Of a stretch of 64,000 nucleotides of DNA, positions 42,709-54,528 are shown in pieces. The stretch lies in NCBI GenBank assembly GCA_001566295.1, contig KQ964259.1:620001-684000 (forward strand), in the 5' to 3' direction. This DNA comes from Microdochium bolleyi (taxonomy: Eukaryota; Ascomycota; Sordariomycetes; Xylariales; Microdochiaceae). The position numbers and the translations under genes are program-made. The notes under the pieces are model-generated. The model saw only the letters and a program-made list of their open reading frames with translations. It made no database searches and was not told where the DNA came from. How positions within the stretch are numbered: the stretch's first letter is position 1; each line of letters begins with the position of its first letter.

Positions 42709-43459
42709 GGTGGGCAGGGCGTTGTTTGTGATCACCGCATCAGAGAGCGTGGTGGTTGCTCTGTGGTCGGTCAATCGTCGAGATTGGAGGTCTTGAAGGA
42801 AAAGCAACGGCACGGGACGACGACACCGTGAGGTCCCGTCCGTAGTGGCGATCGTGGGTGGAGAAAGTGCCGCAAGCCCCAGGCTCCAGATCGGGGACGT
42901 TCCTGGTCGATCACTAGACTGGCAGGCACAACCAAAACAAGAGGCGGAAAATGGCAACCACCTGCTGCTGGTGTTAGGAATGTCGTGTTAAGGCCGTGGT
43001 GCCCAGGGTTGGCGATATTTGACCTGTGCCTGACATACACCCAGCCCCCTGCGAATGTCAAGTCCAGCAATGGTCCAACTTCTCAAGAGGCGATATTTTA
43101 AGCTTCGTCGACCCTTGCTGGTACCACCCTTGGATAGCTGTGCCCTGGCCATTGGCCAATCGCCGACAGGAGTGACAGCCTCCGAACTGAACGCGTGCCG
43201 TATCACGCCAACACATTGATAAAGTCACGCGGAATCCACACAACTACAAATCTGGAATCGCTTCATGCAATATCTCACAAGTCTTTGTACATTAGTCCTT
43301 TGTCCCCGTGATGCGCCAGCTCTAGTATATCCCCATGAATAAACAGGTGGTCGAGCCCTCATGTCCCAACCCCTCAGTGGCCGTTCTTCAGCACCCAGGG
43401 CTCCTCCCATTAGCTCGCATGAGCTCCAAGTTCTGTGTACTTCGTTCGCGCACCGGGGC
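42709..43459. other. Intergenic, DHODH promoter / Nup170 3' end
   Basis: 750 bp between co-oriented minus-strand genes. No gene or clear element seen. Confidence 0.45.
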
Positions 43460-46400
43460 TCAGTAGAAGCCTCTGCTTTGCCGCATGCCGCCAAGGCTCA
43501 GGCCCTCGATGTAGCCCTGGAGAGCCCGCCGTGTCTGTCTGACCTGCATCTGCAAGTCACGGATGTTCATTCCGCCCTCGTTGTTACCCTGGGCCGTAGC
43601 CATCCATTGCTCGCACTCAGCCACCAGCTCCCCGACCCATGGGTCCAGCCTGGCATCAGCTCGGCCGGCCCTGCTCAGCTCATTCATCCACCGCCCGATT
43701 GCATACAAGATCCACTCAATCAGCCGGCTCCTCGCCGCTCCACGGAAGGGAACCTCTTGCGCCTCAAACATCTGCTCGAGAATGCGCACAACCAAGTCGT
43801 TACTAACTCCAAGGTTGAGGAACAGCACAACCGGCCAGTTGACATCAGCGCCAACACGCTGGTCCTGTCCACACTCGTAGGCATACCCGCAGATCTCAGG
43901 GAGGAGTGTGTTCACAGGGAAGATGAACGAGTCCTTGCTGGTCCTGTGGCAGACATCCTGGATCTTGGTGACCAGAATCTCATATGGCAGCGGCGGTGAG
44001 TCTTCGGGGCCGGCTTGGCGGCCTTGCCGTCTTGCCTCAAACTCAGCCCATTGCTCCTGAACCTCTTCGTGGGTGTTTGTAATGAGAGCGCCCCACGTCT
44101 GCGCAATGGTTGCTGCGTTGCGGAAATCGGCAGCATGGAAGATGATGAGGCACAGGTCGTAGTAGGAGGCCTGATCCGCGTAGTCGTTATATAACTGTGA
44201 CCCAAGTTAGCCATGGCAACTCCAGCAAGATGCTTGTGTATGAAGACGAAGCGTGCAGTTCCCATCAGACATTGATTGATTTTTACGGTTTTCAGCACCC
44301 GCAGTTACGCGTATGAGTGAGCTGGGTAAGCGTAATGGCGTCATCATTGGGAGGCATCACCGTCAAGCAGATCAAAACATCTGAAGAAAACAAAATACTC
44401 ACCGAGGACAGGGACCTAACAGGACCGTCGAGCTCCTTGACAATGATTTCGCGCTTCTCGGTGAGTCGGGGGTCGACCTGCAGCCTTTCCAACAAATCAT
44501 CCTGAATATGCGCGACCTCGAGCAGCTCGGTGACCTGGTGATTGAGGAACTGCTGCTCCTGCCGACCAGTACCTGCGCTCATCACACTGGCGTGCTGTTT
44601 GGCCAGACTGAGAAGCTCAAGGCGCTTCTTGAGCGGCAGTGGGAAGTCCGACTCGGCGATCTGGTGCTCAACCTGAGCAGCGTCGTAGTACATCTCTCTC
44701 ATGCGGTAGTATTTGCAGAGAAGGTCGGCATGGTTGACGTCCTGCGATGCGAGCTTCACAAGGAAGGTTCTGACATGCTGAGATCCGATTACAAGAAGTC
44801 TGTCGACCCAGCCTTGCTCGATGTACCATTCGTACAGGTCGAAGTGGAACACCTCATCCGTGGAGTCGTTCACCACATCGTAGGCTTCAGCTCGTTTCGT
44901 GCCGAGCAACGTCGGCTTTCCATCAATGGTGTCAGGCTCCCGCGTGGACGCGTGGTCAAGGTCCTGAAGAACGTAATGAATGAGGCTGTAGCACGACCTG
45001 CGGTCTTCGAAGGCTTTTGAGCGGCTGTCGTTGGACGGCTTGCCGTCGTTGACCCATGAAAGAGCAGTGTTGCCGCGATCCTTCTCGTTCGCAACAGTCA
45101 AACACAACTGGATCGCGCCGGCATAGTAGCGCAAGCCAATGTACTGCGAGACCGCAGACTCGAGATTAGCTTGCGTCAGGCTCGATGCGACCTTCTGGAA
45201 GAGTTTCAAACTCTCGTGGAGTAATGTGCGAGACGAGTTGGGGTTTACTGTAGGCTCTGAGGCGCGCTTCAGTTGCTCCTGCGCCTTGAAGATGACCACA
45301 TCATCAGGGCTGCAGAAGCTGCCGCATTTCCTGCGGAGCGCATCCGCCACAGTCTCGACATTAGACCCATTCTCGATATTGCGGTTAACAATAGCTTTCA
45401 CGAGAATTTTGGCCAGATCTTTCCCAGAAGACTGCGAGAATAGCCGCTCATAGGTGAGATCCTTGAGCTGCTGTTGGGCGTCCTCGCCAAGCCGCGTGAA
45501 GATGTCAACCACACGTTCGTCGAACAGGGTGGTCACAAAGGAGATGCCTTCGGTGATGCCAACCATGAGAACCTCCAGAGCATGCATAGCCTGGTGCTCT
45601 CCCTGGAAAGCGAGCTCTTCCTGCTTGTTGGCAGCTCGCTGCAGGTCCGCAGGCCCAGACAATCCTTGGATGAACGCGCGATTGTCATCCAGGAATTTTC
45701 TGAGACCCTCGACACCTTCTTGAGTCGCTTTGAGCTTTGATATGGAGACGGCACTGTCAATTACCAATGCGCCAGCTTGGTTGGCACCGATGGCGATGAC
45801 TCTCGAGTTCCACAGAGAACGCACTAGGCGACTCAAGTACAGGCTAAGGGCAGAGTGCCGGGACGATGGACGGACGTTTTCGATGGTCGGTACCTGTCCA
45901 TCTTGCTCAGGCAGTGTCGGGTTGCCGCCGAAAATGATGAAGACCTGCTTTGCCCGGTCGACGGTGGCCTGGTCGACAGCACTGCGAGTGGACGATCCTT
46001 GACGGCAAGCAACTGCCAGCGCTGACGTGATTGTCTCGACGCGACCGTACGAGGTCTGGAACCTGTTGACTTCCGCCTTGAGGCCTTCTTCGCCAGCTGC
46101 AGCACGGATCGCTGTGGCGAAGATCTCGATCAGGCGTCGCCGACGAATGACATGCACGCCGGTGTTGGTCAGAATGGCGAATTCGCTGCTCTGAGGTTCG
46201 TCGAATTGCACAGCCAGCTCGTTACCGAATCCGAGGGGACGTGCCGATGCCGCGAAAGGTCTAGAAATCAAACCGACATCTTCGACTGTGCTGCCCACAT
46301 CAATCCAATTGGCCTGCTCGTAGAAGCGCAGTCCCTGTGTCCGGCTCGTGTTCTTGATACGGCCACTGTCGGGAGCGGACGCAAACACAGCATGCTCGCC

Positions 46401-48027
46401 GGGCTTGTCTTGCGTCACAACGAAGTCAAGGAAATAGCCAGGAGCAAAACGGATGCCTCTCGTGCTGATCTCGAGAGCGCGCGACCTGACATCGACAGGC
46501 TCGTTGAAGCCGAAGGGGTCGGTCCTCGCCGATCGATGCTGATTGTGTTCTGGCGGAGGGAACTTGATGGACTGGAGCTGCATGCTCTGCGGAGCGGAGG
46601 TCGACGCACTCATCATGTACGAAGAGGCACTCGTCGCACTCATGAACAGACGGCAGCCACTGTCGGTTAGTGCCATGAGGTGTACTTTGGCATCTTCGAC
46701 GGCCGAGATGGGACTGATAGATACGATGTTCATGCGCTCCGTCAGCAGTGGAGAAACAACACTCAATGCGTGGGCAATGTCGCGCAAAAAGTCGTTCCTC
46801 GTCTTCTCAATGACCTTTGTAAGCTTGTCAGGGCCCTCGATGAAATATGTCCGGACAGTCGAAGCGTTGGACAATGTGTAGAGGAGGTTCCTGGAGTTGT
46901 CCACCTCAATCTGGATAACACGCTCGTTGGTAGCTTTCCCCCATATCATCTGAGACGGATTCGGGACGACAGCTGCCCACCCAGGCGAAGAGTGGTTGAT
47001 CTTGCTGGTCCTACTGGAAAACCATTTCTCCTCTTGCTGGTAGAACAACTCGTGAATATCACTGTCGAACCGACCGGTGAAGAAGATGCGGCCGCTGGCT
47101 GTTGCTGAGATTTCACACGCCTCGATGCCGCGAAGAGGCAAAGCCATGCGTGTGCCGTATAGCTCAACGGACTGGGCGCCGCTCGGCGTGCCAGAAGCGG
47201 AGACTCCAAGGAGGAACATGTCTGACGTCGTGGCGACAACCAGGATGTAGTTGATCTTGGGCAGGAAGACACCGGGCTTCGGTGGGACCAGCTTGACAGC
47301 CGTGATGCTGTACTGGTTCTCCTCGTATCCGATCAGCTGAGGATTCGGGTGTGTGTAGTCCCAGAGGTAGAGGTTGTTGTCGATCGCGACCCAGGCGTGA
47401 TTCAGCTCAGCGAAGAGGCCCATCGTGGTTGAAACTTGCGCATTATTGTATTGTGCGAACACAGCGTCGGGAATCGGGTACATGGTCGTCTTTTGGAACG
47501 GCGCCCACGCCGAGTCTGTGCTCGCGACATCGTATTCCGAGGAGTGCTCTGCAGCCAGGTTAGCCAGGGGAACAAATGATGGGCAGATCATCGCATCACG
47601 CGACTATCACGTTGCACAAAACCAAACAAACTTGGCATGGCGATGAAGGGTCAGAGTACATACGTCGGCAGTAGGTGTCAAGTTCTGGGTAGGTCTTGTC
47701 CTTGTCTAGGGCATTGTTGATGTAGCCTGCGGCCTTGGCCGTTGGCGACTGTGGTGGCGCGGATTGTGTGACAGCATTCATGGGGTTCGCAGGCTCTGCT
47801 GAGGGTGTACCGAAAACATCACCGCCGCTTTGGCTGATGCTTCCCGCCCTGCCAGACACACTACCTTGCCGTGTGAGCTGGCTATTGGATGGGACGGATG
47901 GCTCTCCGAACAGGCGTCTCCGAACGGGGTCTTGTTGCGCGGCAGCATTGAAGCGCGACGCGACGGCCGGTGTGTGGAGGAAAGCGCCAGGAAGGGCATG
48001 GCCCGGCGTGGCTTGGGTGAAAGCCAT
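43460..48027 (-). CDS. NUP170: Nucleoporin Nup170/Nup155
   Basis: Exons (minus) 48027-47664, 47548-44403, 44194-43460; 4245 nt, 1414 aa, the normal length for this scaffold nucleoporin. Introns of 115 and 208 nt join CR to QHSSEYD and SLSS to LYNDYADQ in phase. The N-terminal beta-propeller is recognisable by YPIPDAVFAQYN, TTMGLFAELNHAWVAIDNNLYLWDY and later strands; the alpha-solenoid includes EIIVKELDGPVRSLSS, YYDLCLIIFHAADF and QLKDLTYERLF. It is part of the inner-ring Nup155 complex of the nuclear pore, anchoring FG nucleoporins and pore membrane. The first exon is Ser/Gln/Pro-rich and less conserved. It is the largest gene in the window. Confidence 0.96.
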
Positions 48028-49001
48028 GTTGGCGATGAGGAGCGTCCTCTCGGATGCGGTCGCACGAAATGCGGAAAGTCGTCGTGACTACCAGGACCGG
48101 CCCCTGGAGAGAGATCCGGCGACGAGCGCGGCGCCGGTGGATGTAGAGGAAAGCTCTATTAGAAGCCCGACGGCAAGCTGCCGCGTTGGAAGTTAGATCA
48201 TCAACGGCAGTGGCTGTCGTGGCGATCAGTTGATGATGCTGAAAAATCGGCGAGGTGGTGATGGGGAAAACACGACGCGATCAGCGAAGCACGAGAGCTG
48301 CGAGGCGCCAAAGCCTGTGTTTGTCGAACACACAGGATTATGAAGAAGGAGATGACTCAGGCAGAAACCCCTCGAGCCGGTGACTTAAGAGAGTGGAAGT
48401 GCAGCAGTATCGAAGCTGCGCGTAGGGGCAATGTTCGTCTGGCAGGGTGGTGGTGATGCGCGGCGCAGGGTTAAACAATAGGAAAGCAAGCTCGGAGTAC
48501 AGCAGCGACGTGTGAGGCACCTGCAGCTCTCTCTCTCTCCTGCGTGCAGGAGGCTGGAAATATTTTTGGGTCGCCCACCCGGAAGAAGCTTGGGCCTGCC
48601 GCCCAGCGCCGAGCGGTGACGCGCTGGTGCTGGAGCAATTTGGCTGGGAGCAATACCGCTATGCCGCATTGGGCGATCACAGCTTCACCCAGCTTGGAAG
48701 CTCTTCAAGACGGCTCCGCCCTCAGTCTACGCAAACACATCATCCGCAGTCTCGGGATTGTAGCGTCATCAGTAAGGCAGCTTGGGTAAATTTGACACTA
48801 TTGCGTGCTTTTCCGTTGCAACCTTCTTGTACATATACGCTTGTCAAGGTCCCAACGCGTGGGGTGTTCACCGTCGGCCGACACCTTCTACTCCTCTGTT
48901 GTACAATTCAAATTCTCTCCGTCAATTACATATAGTTCCATTGATCTCCATCATTTTTTGCACGAGAGCCATGACTACGGTCAGGCCAAGCTCACGTGAA
49001 C
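48028..49001. other. Intergenic, Nup170 promoter / KCR 3' end
   Basis: 970 bp. CT-rich (TCTCTCTCTCC near 48530) and AT-rich parts near 48820-48960; no gene seen. Confidence 0.45.
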
Positions 49002-50079
49002 TTATTCCTGCTTGGCGGCCTCGCGAGCAGCCTTCTTCAGGGCCCGCTTGCGGATGTCAATGTGCATCTTGAGGTTCTGCTCAATGCCAATCGACGAGCC
49101 GACACCGATCGTGTTCTCAATGAACCACGCCATGATGGCGTGAGACCAGTAAGGAGTGTAGGTCGCAGCGGTCTGCTGCCAGTCGCCCGTGCCAATCTTG
49201 CCAAGCGCGGAGCGGACAAATGCCTTGGGACCGGGGATCAGCATGTTGGGCTTGCGGACCTTGCTCATGGCCGAGACGACCAGGTAGCTCAGGCACAGTT
49301 GCACGTCGACCTTGTCGCGTCTGAGCTCGGAAGCGAGAGCCGCGGACCACTGCTGGAGGAAAGCCTTGCTGCCAGAGTACGTGGCCAAGTACGGGGAGGG
49401 CATCCAGCCGCCGAAGCTGCCCATGGTGAGGATGAGGCCACGCTTGCGCTCCTTCATGCCTGGTGCGACAGCCTGCGTGACCTTGAGCGTGCCAAGGCAG
49501 TTGATCGTGACGATGCTCTGCAGCTCCTTGCGGTCGGTTTCGACGAAGGGGACGGGGATGCTGTGGCTCTGGCCGACATTGTTGATGAGAATGCCGATGT
49601 CGAGGCCATCGATGATCTGGGAGAGGCGAGCGTAATCCTTGTCGCTGTCGGCGGCGAAGTCCATGTCGAGAACCTTGGTCTCGAGGCCAGGGTACTTGGC
49701 CTCGAGCTCGCGCGACAGGTCCTGAAGCTTCGAGAGGGTTCGGGAGACGAGGACAAGGTTGAAGCCCTTGGAGGCGAGCTGGGTGGCGTACTCCTTGCCA
49801 AGGCCGTCAGAGGCGCCGGTCACGACAGCCCAGGTGCCCTTCTTGCCATACTTGCGAAGCTGTGGGATTGATAAGAAACGTTAGTATGGTTCTCTAGGGT
49901 CTCGGATATAGGACCGGCTTTCCAGGGCGACATACGTTTGCTCCGGGAAGGACGAAGGCGCTGAGCAAGAGGCGAAGGAAGCCAAAGAGCTTGAAGTAGA
50001 CTGCGAGAGCACCGATGACTATAAGAGCGGTCCTGGCCCAGTCGGGGGTGGCCTCGATGGCCTTGCTCAGGATCGACAT
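49002..50079 (-). CDS. IFA38: Very-long-chain 3-oxoacyl-CoA reductase (KCR, Ifa38-type)
   Basis: Exons (minus) 50079-49936 and 49859-49002; 1002 nt, 333 aa. The second step of fatty-acid elongation in the ER: NADPH-dependent reduction of 3-ketoacyl-CoA. N-terminal membrane segment (ALIVIGALAVYFKLFGFLRLLLSAFVLPG) is followed by LRKYGKKGTWAVVTGASDGLG (cofactor motif, 62-69), LVLVSRTLSKL, NNVGQSH, catalytic Ser (MGSFGG) and YSGSK, then a C-terminal amphipathic/hydrophobic part and a Lys-rich tail (RKRALKKAAREAAKQE). This is the family order for yeast Ifa38/YBR159w. Head to head with ERG28, another ER lipid gene. Confidence 0.95.
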
Positions 50080-50852
50080 GTTTTGTATCGGTTGCTGGCC
50101 ACGGTATCGTTGACGGTCGCTGGTTGAGGTGTACTTGAGGCAGGATGCAGAAGTGTTCTCCTGGGCGACTTTCCGGTGCGGGTTGTGGTTGAGAGCCCGC
50201 CCGCCCCCGCGGACGCCGGCAGCTTCGCCTGGGCACTTTTTGTTGACGCCCATTCCACGTGGGGCGAGCCGGAAGCCAGCCAGTTAGCGGCATGTGCCTG
50301 GCTGCCATGTGAAAGGGGTCGTCCAGGAGCTTCTTGGAAAACAGGACCTCGAAAGCATCGCACCCAGTTTCTCCGAGTTGAAAAGAAGTCTCAAGTATTT
50401 GGGCAACGTTACTGAGTGCAGAAGTCATCTAAAGTCACTCGACCTGGTGTGCGATGGCTGTCATTATGCGGCATAACTACGTGAGGAACCCGGCAGTGAT
50501 TGAGTTGGGGACCCTTCTGTCCAGCACCCGTACTACGTTGACTGGACGAGCAAGGCATTTCGGATGGTACGTTCCTCAAGCAGTCACCTACCGACATGTC
50601 AAGCTTCTGGATCGAGTCAGTGAGCCCTGTTTGAATGCTAGCAGTGTCCAAAGCAACGATCTGGTCACAATTGCTTGTTCGGTGTAGCCGTGTGTTCCGG
50701 AGCTGCCGTGCGGGAAGCCTGGCAGCTTTCGAACTGCCAGACTAGCTCTTTTGCTCGACTCGACTTGTACCCATTGCCTCAACCCTGCACAACACAGCCC
50801 CATTGTCCTTCGACACGTCCCTTGCCAACACCCATTGCTCCTCGACGACATC
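50080..50852. promoter_or_regulatory. Divergent promoter region KCR / ERG28
   Basis: 773 bp between two ER lipid-biosynthesis genes transcribed away from each other. I cannot point to a sterol-regulatory or other named site with confidence. Confidence 0.5.
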
Positions 50853-51465
50853 ATGGCCTCGCTTAAGGACTATCTGCCTCCGGGCGACAGTGGCTACCTG
50901 CCATACTACATGTTCTCCGTACGTCCTTCGCGAGCCCTGCCCGGCGGCTCTGCTGTCAACAGTCATGCTAACCAGCCCGTCCTCTTCCCGCTCTTCACAG
51001 CTCGCCCTGATCGCCGTCGGTAACTCCCTCCAGAATTACACGACCCTGCACTACACGCGGCGCATGTACAACGGCCTCTTCGTCCGCAACAGGAACCTCC
51101 CCGCCGCCCGCGACGGCCATAACCCGGAGGACGCGACCGACAAGCTCGTCCCCGCGCCCGGCTCGCCCGTCGTCCCCAAGAACGGCCAGGCGCAGGACCA
51201 GGTCACGCCCCTCGCGGCCCGCCTGTTCGGCACGTACACGCTCATCTCGGCCATAGTCCGACTGTACGCGAGCTACAACCTGCACCTGGCCCCTATCTAC
51301 AACATTGCGCTGTGGACGTACATTGTCGCCGCGTTCCACTTTGGAAGCGAGTGGGCCGTGTTCAGGACGACGCACTTCGGGAAGCCGCTGTTCTTCCCGT
51401 TCTTCTTCGCGTCCGTTGGCATCACGTGGATGGTTACGCAGAGGGACGCTTACGTTCAGATGTGA
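50853..51465 (+). CDS. ERG28: Ergosterol biosynthesis scaffold Erg28
   Basis: Exons 50853-50918 and 51001-51465; 531 nt, 176 aa. Exon 1 encodes MASLKDYLPPGDSGYLPYYMFS; the second continues LALIAVGNSLQNYTTLHYTRRMYNG, the hallmark of Erg28. Later helices: LAARLFGTYTLISAIVRLYASY, YNIALWTYIVAAFHFGSEW and FRTTHFGKPLFFPFFFA. In yeast it is a small ER membrane scaffold that tethers Erg25/26/27, the C-4 demethylation enzymes. It is longer than yeast (148 aa) because of a hydrophilic loop (about 52-85, NLPAARDGHNPEDATDKL...). Divergent from KCR. Confidence 0.96.
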
Positions 51466-51714
51466 GCGTTGGCTGGCCAGGCATGATAGATACCGTGAAG
51501 ATGTAAGCGGACAACGACAGTGGACAACAATCGTGGACCGGATGTTAGGCGTCGGACGAGAATGGATCATCGCTGTCCCAGGCCGTGGGATCAAGCTAGA
51601 ACAAGGCAACGTAGAGAATAACAAGCTAGCAGCACCGAGGCCCGTGGTCACATCACATGTTGCAACGGTGATCCGACTTCGACCTTTTTCATGTTGTGGT
51701 ATGGGACTTGCTAT

Positions 51715-53084
51715 CTACATCTTCTTGCGGTACAACTCACCCGCGCACTCGCGCAGCTTGGCCGCGGCCTGCTCGGGCGTGATATCGCGCTGCGGCTCGG
51801 CGAGCAGCTCGTAGCCAACCTGGAACTTCTTGACGGTCGCAGACCGCAGCAGGGGCGGGAAGAAGTGCATGTGGAACCAACTGCTCTCGATTTCGTCCTC
51901 GGTGCCGTCGAGGGGCGCCTGGTGCATGCCCGCGCTGTACGGGAAGTGTGTCTCGAAGAGGTTGTCGTACCGCCTGGTCGTCTCCTGGATCGCGTCGGCA
52001 AAGTCGAGACGCTCCTGCGGCGTGAGGTCGACGAGCGCGCGGACGTGCCTCTTGGCAACAACGAGCGTCTCGTACGGCCAGAACGCCCACCACGGGCAGA
52101 CAACGAGGAAGGTCTCGTTCTGGTAGATGATGCGCTCCTTCTTCTCGAGCTCGAGCTTGACATAGTCCGCGAGCAGGTGCCGTCCGCCGTGCTCGGCGCG
52201 GTACTTGCTCATCTGCACCATCTCGGTGCCAGGCTCCTCGGGCATTGTCGTGGTCGTCCAGATTTGCCCGTGCGGGTGCGGGTTCGAGCAACCCATGGCG
52301 GCACCCTTGTTCTCAAAGATCTGCATGTACCGCAGCTGCTGGGTCGCGGCCTCGATCCGGCTCTCAGGCGCGGCGGGGGCCTTGAGCAGCTCGAGCTTGG
52401 CGGCGACGGCGGACAGCGGGTTCGATGGCGCGAGGTAGGCTGCGTAGATGCGCGTCCAGGTCTCGACAACGGGGACGATCTGCTCGGCGGTCATGTCGGC
52501 GAGGGTGACGTCGTGTTTGGGCGAGAAGGTGAGCACGAAGCATTTTCCCTTGACGCCCTCGGCGCGGAGCAGGAGGGATGAGAGGTCTGTGTGCAACAAC
52601 CCGCCAGGTCAGCCATGCTGGTCGCTTCGCAGCCATTGTTGCGGACTCACCATTCTCAGAGGGTTTCTCGTTGTAGTCCTGTTGATGTTCCTTCACAGCG
52701 CTGTAGTCGTTGACAAAGACGAACGGTTGGCTGTAGTCCGGATTCGCGTCGCCTTGCGCGCGAGGGTTTCTTGGGCAAAGGTAGCACTGTTGCGCGGAGT
52801 AAGCACGTTGACTTGAAGGACTCTCTACACGAGCTTCATCGGCGGCGGGTGATTTACCTTGGGGTCATAGTCTGGCAATGACGTGCCGGAGGCTGCCTCC
52901 TGGGCACCCCTGTGTGAGAGGCATCGCCCGTCAGCCTTGGTATGCTTAGGACCTCGCGTCCAGCTCGTTGGTTGATGACTTACTGCCAAGGCCGCTTCGT
53001 CCGGTGAGGAGAGACAAGCAGCCACGAGCCCTTGAGCGGGTTGTAGCGACGATGGGAGATGTCGTCCAGAATTTGTTCAGGCAT
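51715..53084 (-). CDS. GAL7: Galactose-1-phosphate uridylyltransferase
   Basis: Four exons (minus) 53084-52984, 52909-52858, 52786-52651, 52586-51715; 1161 nt, 386 aa, normal length. The start reads MPEQILDDISHRRYNPL, then SWLLVSPHRTKRPWQG, the zinc-site CYLCPRN in exon 3, FVFVNDY and, in the long last exon, NPHPHGQIW with the His-Pro-His active site (200-202; His202 is the uridylylated nucleophile by family analogy). The C-terminal domain holds WPYETLVVAKRHV and ESSWFHMHFFPPLLRSA. It converts UDP-glucose and galactose-1-phosphate to UDP-galactose in the Leloir pathway, in the cytosol. No GAL1 or GAL10 is adjacent, unlike the yeast cluster. Confidence 0.96.
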
Positions 53085-54528
53085 GACGTATGAGGGATGC
53101 GCAACCTTTGGTGTGGATCGCAGACAGGGAAGTTTTGAGGTCAAAGGAAAGATGCTTCAAGCCAAGCTGGACGAGCCGCACGAGCACGAGCACGAGCAAG
53201 TCGTGTACGCGTGTACGGGGTATGGATTGTTCAGGTCACTGGACTCAGACTTCACGAAGGTAGATGGAAAGTCGCGCAAGATGTCGCACAGCTGGCCCGA
53301 GGCGCGTGGAATTTGCTTCGGGCGGATCGCACCTCGAGTGGAGGGGTCGTATCTGCGACCCTGGCAAGCTCCACGATCATCAGGCGGGGTGTTATTCCCA
53401 AGTCTACATCTCCTCCGCTGGTGAGGGAGCTAGTGCTGCTAGCCGTGCAAGTGGGAAAGCGTTTCGAAGGCTTGTCCAGGGTCTTGGTCCTGGGGCTCCA
53501 GATGAATGCTGTAAAGCTCTCTTGCGCCTCCCTAGGCGAGACTGTGCTTCTCTGTGTAAGGGATCAGGCTGGTGCGATGTGCCTCTCATGCCCCCCTGCA
53601 TGCAGCCGCAGGCATGACGCAGCGTCGTTGTAGCATCGCCTGTAGATGTCCCGAGTCTGACCTCGGTGTAAATATCGGTGGAATCAGCGCAGCCGCGATG
53701 ATCTAGGCAGACGGCCCAGGGCCCAGGGGCTCAGGGTCGCAGCTGACGCTAAGTTGCGGCAAAGGGAGATAGGGGCAATTCGTGGAAATGCTGAAGTTTT
53801 GCCAAAGCTATCGGCCGAGTGTAGTGTGCTCCCGGCGTCGCTCGCCAATTGACGGTTCAATGACCCAAGGATGCAATACTCAACTGATACTAAATTCTTT
53901 GGAGCACCCCGTATCCAGTTTGAGCTGGGCGCTCGCTCCAGCCTATCCGTCATGCGGCCCTCAAACATGCATTGGGCTTTACAGTTTGCCCCAGTCTCCT
54001 CGAGTTAACTCCCACGGCGGTCATCTGCGGGCTACTTTATTTTCCTCTTGGAGGCTCGAGACTTCCAAGGTTGCAAATTGAAGCTCCAGAGTCCAGCTGC
54101 CTGTCTGGCGAGTCTGACTTGGGATGACTTATGTAAGCTGGACTCGACCCACTGGGACTGGCCAATGATGGGACTCAGGCGCGCCCCATGATGATGGAAG
54201 CTCCACCTCCTCGTTGGAGCAGTGCTCCTGCTGGATTGGCTGCCGTCGTGCGTCGGGATCTGCGATGCTTGGTGAGCCCGAAGCCAGGCCAACGATCACT
54301 CTGCGACGACACCTGTTCCATCGAAACAACCGACAGCATATCACATTGTCATCACAACAACTGTACCGAGCCACCCTTGAGCCACAGAGCCAGAGATAAC
54401 AATCGCATCAACCGATTCCCGCCATCTGACCTGCCCTCTTTGCTGCGCTCCGCCCGTCATAGCCACCGTCGAAGTCGACGCGGATTCGCGCACCCGAGGC
54501 AACCCTGGAAGCGAAGGACGAGGAGGAC
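53085..54528. promoter_or_regulatory. Divergent intergenic region GAL7 / ADA2
   Basis: 1.44 kb with both promoters. A short GAGCAC-type repetition lies around 53182-53198. Small domain-less frames only. Confidence 0.45.

Noticed and set aside
48028..49001. tRNA or other RNA gene in intergenic gaps
   Set aside because: No stretch here or in the other gaps read by eye showed a paired A-box/B-box with cloverleaf potential. A covariance-model scan would be decisive.
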